Shown piece by piece: positions 59,286 to 64,000 of a DNA stretch of 64,000 nucleotides. Position 1 is the stretch's first letter, and every line of letters starts with the position of its first letter. The notes beneath the pieces were generated by a model, which saw nothing but the letters and a program-made list of their open reading frames with translations, ran no database searches and had not been told where the DNA came from. A program made the translations under genes and the position numbers. The stretch spans positions 44,009,343 to 44,073,342 of the forward strand of contig CM055092.1 in assembly GCA_029204225.1 (NCBI GenBank). The letters run 5' to 3'. The DNA is from Diphasiastrum complanatum. Its lineage: Eukaryota; Streptophyta; Lycopodiopsida; Lycopodiales; Lycopodiaceae.

Positions 59286-59538
59286 GATATATCATCTAAT
59301 AGAATGTAACATCCACAACCATGAGAAATTTTCGTCTTCAAATTCCAATAAGTGGTTTACAAAATTGGCCTACCCCAAGTGATTTGACCTAAAATAATGC
59401 TAGAATCACAAAGATCCAATTTTTATACTTGAAAATGCAAGATTTGAGCTAGAAACACCTCCAAATCCACATAGAATTAATGGTGCCCTCAAATCCACCA
59501 CTAGATTTGGAAAATACTCCAACTTTGGCCTGTAACTT

Positions 59539-59550
59539 GCTCTGATACCA
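59539..59550 (-). other. Primer-binding site of a minus-strand LTR remnant
   Basis: GCTCTGATACCA on the plus strand. The sequence to the right (about 59551-59870) would be its 5' LTR and holds CTATAAATAACA on the minus strand near 59715. The LTR ends are not clear. Confidence 0.6.
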
Positions 59551-60039
59551 TTTACAGTCAATCACACGTGTGGTGCAAGATCAACAATAAAAATCACATT
59601 CTACACACTAGAAATCAAGATATCTTGAGAAATACACATGAGATGGACAGAATCAACAAAGATGAATTCTCCATGTAAAATAAGAATAAAATTCTCCACA
59701 TTGGTATTGTTATTTATAGCTGCCAAAATGTCACTTGGCCAATTGCCCTAAACTTGTCCTAAATGGTAACTTCTTGCTACTTCATCAAAAAACCTAGAAT
59801 TTTAGTCTAGATGCAATGAATCTATATTAGCCAATTAGAATGGGTCCAAATCTGACCTCATCCACAAATTTACTTGCCAAAAATAGGGCTTTCAGATTTT
59901 GCGAGTAAATCATTTGTGAGTTTTGCAAGTTTTGGATTTTTTAAGTTACATAAAATTGATAGCACATGGGGTGCTACCATTTTTTTGTGGTTTGTGGACA
60001 TTTGTTCTTGCCACCATGTGTATTTTTTTCAAGCTAAAA

Positions 60040-61045
60040 TTTTGTATCTCAATCATTACCATCCTTGGCACTTGAAATTTCAAGCATGTCAATGTGTTCT
60101 CAATTTTAGCTACAATAAAAAAAACCAAAAAGAAATCGAAATTTGATAAAACCAATGGATTCTACATACAAAATGGAACTTTTTTCCTTTTTGGATCATC
60201 TCAATCTGAGCTATTGTAAGGAATTTATAGTCGTTCAATGTTTTGAAAGTTAAGAAGAAATTTTGTCCTCAACACTTTTGAATCCTGAGCAGGCCGGCAT
60301 GTTCAGGATTTCAGCTACAAGGATAAAATATAAATATAAATTTGATTGAACAAATGAATTCTACATACTTTATAGTCGTTCAACGTTTTCAAAGTTAAGA
60401 AAAAAATTTGTCCTCGGCACTTGAAATCTTGAGCAGGCCAGCAAGTTCAAGATTTTAGCTTCAAAGATAAAATAAAAATACAAATTTGATTGAACCAATG
60501 AATTATGCGCACAAAATGGAACAATTTTTCTTTTTGGATCATTTCAATCCAATCTATAATAAGGAATTTAGAGCCGTTCAAAGTTTTGAAAGTTTTTAAA
60601 AAAAAAAATTGTCCTTGGCACCTAAAATACTGAGCACGCCAGCATGCTCAGGATTTCAGCTGCAAAGACAAAATAAAAACCTAAATTTGATTGAGCCAAT
60701 GGATTCTACATACAAAATGGGACGTTTTTGCTTTTTGGATCATCTCAATCCGAGCTATAATAAGGAAGTTATAGTCATTCAAAGTTAAAAACAAAAATTT
60801 GTCCTTGGCACTGGCGTGCTCAAAGTTTCAGCTGCAAAGATAAAATAAAAATAAATCTGATTGAACCAATTGATTCAAAATACAAAATGGAACACTTTTG
60901 CTTTTTGGATCATCTCAATCCGAGCTATAATAAGAAAGTGACGGTTGTTCGAAGTTTTGAAGGCTACAAAAAATTTGCCCTTGGCAGCATGAATTGAGAG
61001 CACGTCGTCCTGTTACCAATTTCAGCTGCAGGCTCGGATTGAGAT
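60040..61045 (+). repeat. Satellite-like tandem array of about 170-200-bp units
   Basis: About five diverged units. TTTTTGGATCAT-type landmarks occur at about 60190, 60533, 60733 and 60903, and the CCTTGGCAC...CAGCTGCAAAG block recurs between them. One unit lacks the GGATCAT part. No coding potential. Confidence 0.85.
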
Positions 61046-61702
61046 TCTCTAAAAAAGAAAAAATATTTTATTTTTTTATGTAGATAGTGTAATCAGATTA
61101 GTATTTTATTTGACTACAAGTTGAGACTGGTCTACGAAGGATAATAAGATATATCCATGGCTTTCTCAGATATCTTGCATTATATATGAAAGATAGCAAA
61201 GCCCATATTTGATAACATGCCATGTGCCATGCAAGTTTAAAAGCTAGATATGAATTTTTTTTTTTAAGTCAAATCACTTGGAGTAGGCCAATTTTTGAAA
61301 CCACTTACTGGAATGTGGAAACAAAAATTGCTCATGGTTGTGGATGTTACATTCTATTAGATGATATATCAATATTCTAGCTTTTGCATATAGCTTTTGA
61401 TTCAATATTTTGTATTTTTGGAGTAACCCTAAATTTGATAGAATCTCTTGTTTTTAAGTTGCTGGACTTTTCCAAGAGTGGGATTCAATGTTAGGAGTTA
61501 GCAAAAGTTCATTGTATTGTGGTTTGATCAAGTGTGATCAAGAGATCATCATTCTATGTGCTAGGATTTGCTAGAAGAGAGAAAAGGATAGGCCAGATTG
61601 TTTCCAAATCTTTCTGATTTCTTCTTGAGTTCATTTGTTGATTTTTAAGAGAGTGCTAAGTGCATTGGAACAGGTTCAAAGCGAAGTTCAAATCATTGCA
61701 AC

Positions 61703-62460
61703 ATGGCAACCTCAAGTGGCTTCATGCTGGAAGGCAATGATAGGCTTACCTCAGTCGACTATTCTACTTGGAAGGTGAGGATGGAGTCTTTGCTAGAGAT
61801 GAATGAGTTGATGGATATTGTTGTAGGTGTGGAGGAGAGACATTTGGCACCTCAAGGGCAATTGAGGTATAATAAGAGAATAAAGAAAGCTCTACACATT
61901 ATCAAGATGAATATGACTAATGAATTTCTTAAGGAATTTGGTAAGTGCACAACATCTAGTGAAGCTTGGAAAACCTTGAAGAAGTTTTATGAGTCCAAGT
62001 CTACATCTAGGGTCTTAACCCTAAGGACGTAAAATCTTCAAAGTCTTCAAAAAAAGGATGAAAGTGTTCATGCTTTTGTTTTGAAAGTTAAAGCTTTGAG
62101 TGATGAACTATCATGTATTAGTAAAGCATTAAGGATGTGGAGCTTGTTCAAGTTGTTCTCAATGGGTTGTTAGATGATCATGCTAATTTGATGCGAAGTT
62201 TTGCTATTCAAAATACATTGCCAAATATGGAGGACTTGCAAGAGGTCTTGGTGGCTGAAGATTTTATACTTCAAGCAAGAGGATGATCATCTTCTACATC
62301 TCAAGTTGGAGAGGAGGAAGCTATGCTCTCAAAAGTCAAGTTCAAGGGCAAAGGCAAAAGCAAATGGTCAAAAGGGCAAGATCAAGGTGAGCTTTCTACT
62401 TTTGTTGGCAAGAATAAGATAGATCCAAGCTAATATGTTTCTATTGTGGAGTCCAAGACT
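61703..62460 (+). pseudogene. Copia gag fragment
   Basis: Open from ATG 61703 for 109 codons (DYSTWKVRMESLLEMNELMD, related to the gag of the copia element at 33305), with a stop at 62030 in LTLRT. Gag continues in broken frames to a knuckle start CFYCGVQD near 62440, where the sequence is cut. The leader upstream shares GAGTGCTAAGTGC with the intact copia element, so it is a sister lineage. Confidence 0.85.
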
Positions 62461-62484
62461 AGATTATCTCTTTTGATAAGCTAT

Positions 62485-63690
62485 AAACTTTGAGTACAAA
62501 TATGACCAAATCATTGATGCCAAAGATCACTTCGACTATCAACAGTGCTTACCATGGCTTGATCAAAAGATCTTGTATTCAATTTGTAGAGTCGATTTCT
62601 ATTGACTCTAGCTCCTATAGCAATCACTTTTTAGTGATTCTTGATGTCCTTGACGAGACATTTGTTGCTATCAAACTCAACCTTGAGTTGTTGATTGGCC
62701 ATCATCCCAACTGATAGTAGATTGTTGGCTAAACCAAGTACATATTGCACATTGCTTACCCACTTTATCATCTTGCTGGCTAGCTTCACTGGTACTACTC
62801 CAAATCCTTTAATAGGTAACACATCTTGTCCAACTTCATCGCCATTGTGGATTTTCTTGAATTCTAAAAACCACTCCTTCCTCGAAGTCATGTGCTTGGA
62901 TGCTCCACTGTCAATGTACCAAGTATCCTTGGCTTCATCACCACTTGTCATTAGTGTCATAATGAGCAAGTTTGAACTCTCACCTGCATCATCCTCGTAT
63001 TGATCATCATCAAATTGATGTTGATAAACATAATTGCCTACCTGCCAATTGTCTTTTCGTTGAGCTGACTCCTTTTGTTTTTTGAGGCACTCACGCTCCC
63101 AATGACCAGGTTTGTTACAATATCGACAATTCACAAGTTTCTTCTACATTGGATTGTCGTGTCCTTCACCTCGACCTTGATGCCAATTACCTCAATTTGG
63201 GCCATCATTGGCTTGAAATTGTTGGAATGATTCACTATTTGAGTTTGCACCAAATCTGGTGTCTTCCATGACCAAATGTTGGTGTCTTCCATGACCAAAT
63301 CTGCCACCACGTCCTCTGACTGCAAGAGCTTGATCAAATCCCCTATGGCGAATGGCTCAAGTTCTCTTGATGTTGTTCTTTTTGCAAAAGCAATCCACCG
63401 TACTCTTTATAGGTTGGATGATTCTCTTGTGTGGCTATACTTGTCACAAACATTTGATGTGAATCACTCAGTCCTGAACTCGCTCTCCAACTGTGACTAG
63501 TTGATCATGGATCTCCTTTACCTTCAATAGGTGATTGGCAATGGTTGCACCATCATCCATTCGTGATGTGTGCAGCTTCATCTTCAAAAATAGCACTTGA
63601 GATGTGTTTGTGGTTTCAAACAATACCTTCAACATATCACAAGCTTCTTTCGGTCCTTTTGAATCCGAAATGTAGGGAATAATTGCATCT
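62485..63690 (-). pseudogene. Second copia fragment, opposite orientation
   Basis: On the minus strand: a gag part (LHTSRMDDGATIANHLL near 63560) with a stop at about 63498, knuckle CRYCNKPGHWEREC near 63130, protease WYIDSGASKHMT near 62910, and the pre-integrase segment (LWHQ, stop, FGHI) near 62510. The open core is 62631-63134. It belongs to a different copia lineage from the gag to its left, and both are truncated at their junction. Confidence 0.85.
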
Positions 63691-64000
63691 CTGTGCTAGA
63701 ATAAGTAAGCCCGAGTTTCTCTTACAGTTTTATGACTTTTTTCTTTTAGCAGTGTTTTTGAGTTTTTTACTACTTATGTAATAGTGTGCATGAGTGCCAG
63801 TTTAACGATAAACGTAGTGTAAAGTTGGGACACACGTCCCGTAACGGGGACCGAACTGCCATGCAATGGTACCCTACAAAAATAGACTGTCTATATGTAC
63901 CCTTAAGTCTCTTTTGTTAATATAGTTCAAAAAGTATTCTCTTGGGTTGTGGTGTGATCTCTCTTTTATGCTTATCTGATTGATGATAGATTGCTTGAAA
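63691..64000. other. Right-end sequence, nothing recognised
   Basis: No gene or repeat end recognised before the window stops. Confidence 0.4.

Larger units (their letters stand above)
59286..61370. repeat. Inverted repeat pair of about 110 bp enclosing 1.9 kb
   Basis: 59286-59395 and 61261-61370 are reverse complements with about 88% identity by eye; both contain ATCATCTAATAGAATGTAAC or its complement. Each looks like a copia leader segment: on the left it lies next to a minus-strand primer site, on the right next to a plus-strand gag. Two divergent copies of one family, head to head, explain it better than a DNA transposon. Confidence 0.7.

Noticed and set aside
59286-61370. DNA transposon with 110-bp terminal inverted repeats
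   Set aside because: The arms match copia leader positions next to a primer site and a gag start, and no target duplication is visible at the outer edges.

Overview
This window is nuclear DNA of a land plant. The evidence is one spliced gene with GT-AG introns encoding a plant-type glucose-6-phosphate 1-epimerase, and many LTR retrotransposons primed by initiator-Met tRNA (primer sites TGGTATCAGAGC). Single-copy parts are AT-rich; the LTRs of one retrotransposon group are GC-rich and full of GGCGCC. The species cannot be fixed from sequence alone. Long introns and heavy nesting suggest a large genome, and I did not try to choose between seed plant, fern, lycophyte and bryophyte.

Layout. 1-1544: no gene recognised. 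1550-12217: a plus-strand LTR element without coding capacity (B1, duplicated target CATTG). Its 3' LTR is interrupted by a minus-strand gag-protease element (A1, 5398-10253, target GCTGC) and by an inverted LTR of its own family (10437-11634). 13188-20971: the only convincing host gene, with 8 exons and start codon at 14220. 21-25.7 kb: intergenic, with a MITE-like repeat, two long dinucleotide microsatellites and a perfect 17-bp hairpin. 25.7-50.3 kb: a nested retrotransposon block. A decayed gypsy-like element (D) carries gag-protease and a large unrecognised second ORF. It is split by B-family element C (29211-40693, target CTACC), which is itself split by an almost intact Ty1/copia element (31480-37908, target AACGA). 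D's 3' LTR is split by a second gag-protease element, A2 (42843-49836, target CCTTT). 50.3-53.4 kb: a decayed minus-strand gypsy gag. 53.4-59.3 kb: unassigned sequence with a 490-bp duplication and a complete copy of the MITE. 59.3-64 kb: inverted repeats, a satellite-like array of about 200-bp units, and two fused copia fragments in opposite orientation.

How the parts relate. Only the copia element has all the enzymes for its own transposition. A1 and A2 carry gag and protease but no reverse transcriptase or integrase; B1 and C carry no protein. A and B nevertheless share the primer-binding site, about 500 bases of leader with a five-fold stem-loop array, a conserved block before the polypurine tract, and the LTR tip. 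This looks like a chain of dependent elements that rely on an autonomous relative outside the window. The host gene has intact splicing and frame, but glycine occupies the place where this enzyme family normally has its catalytic glutamate.
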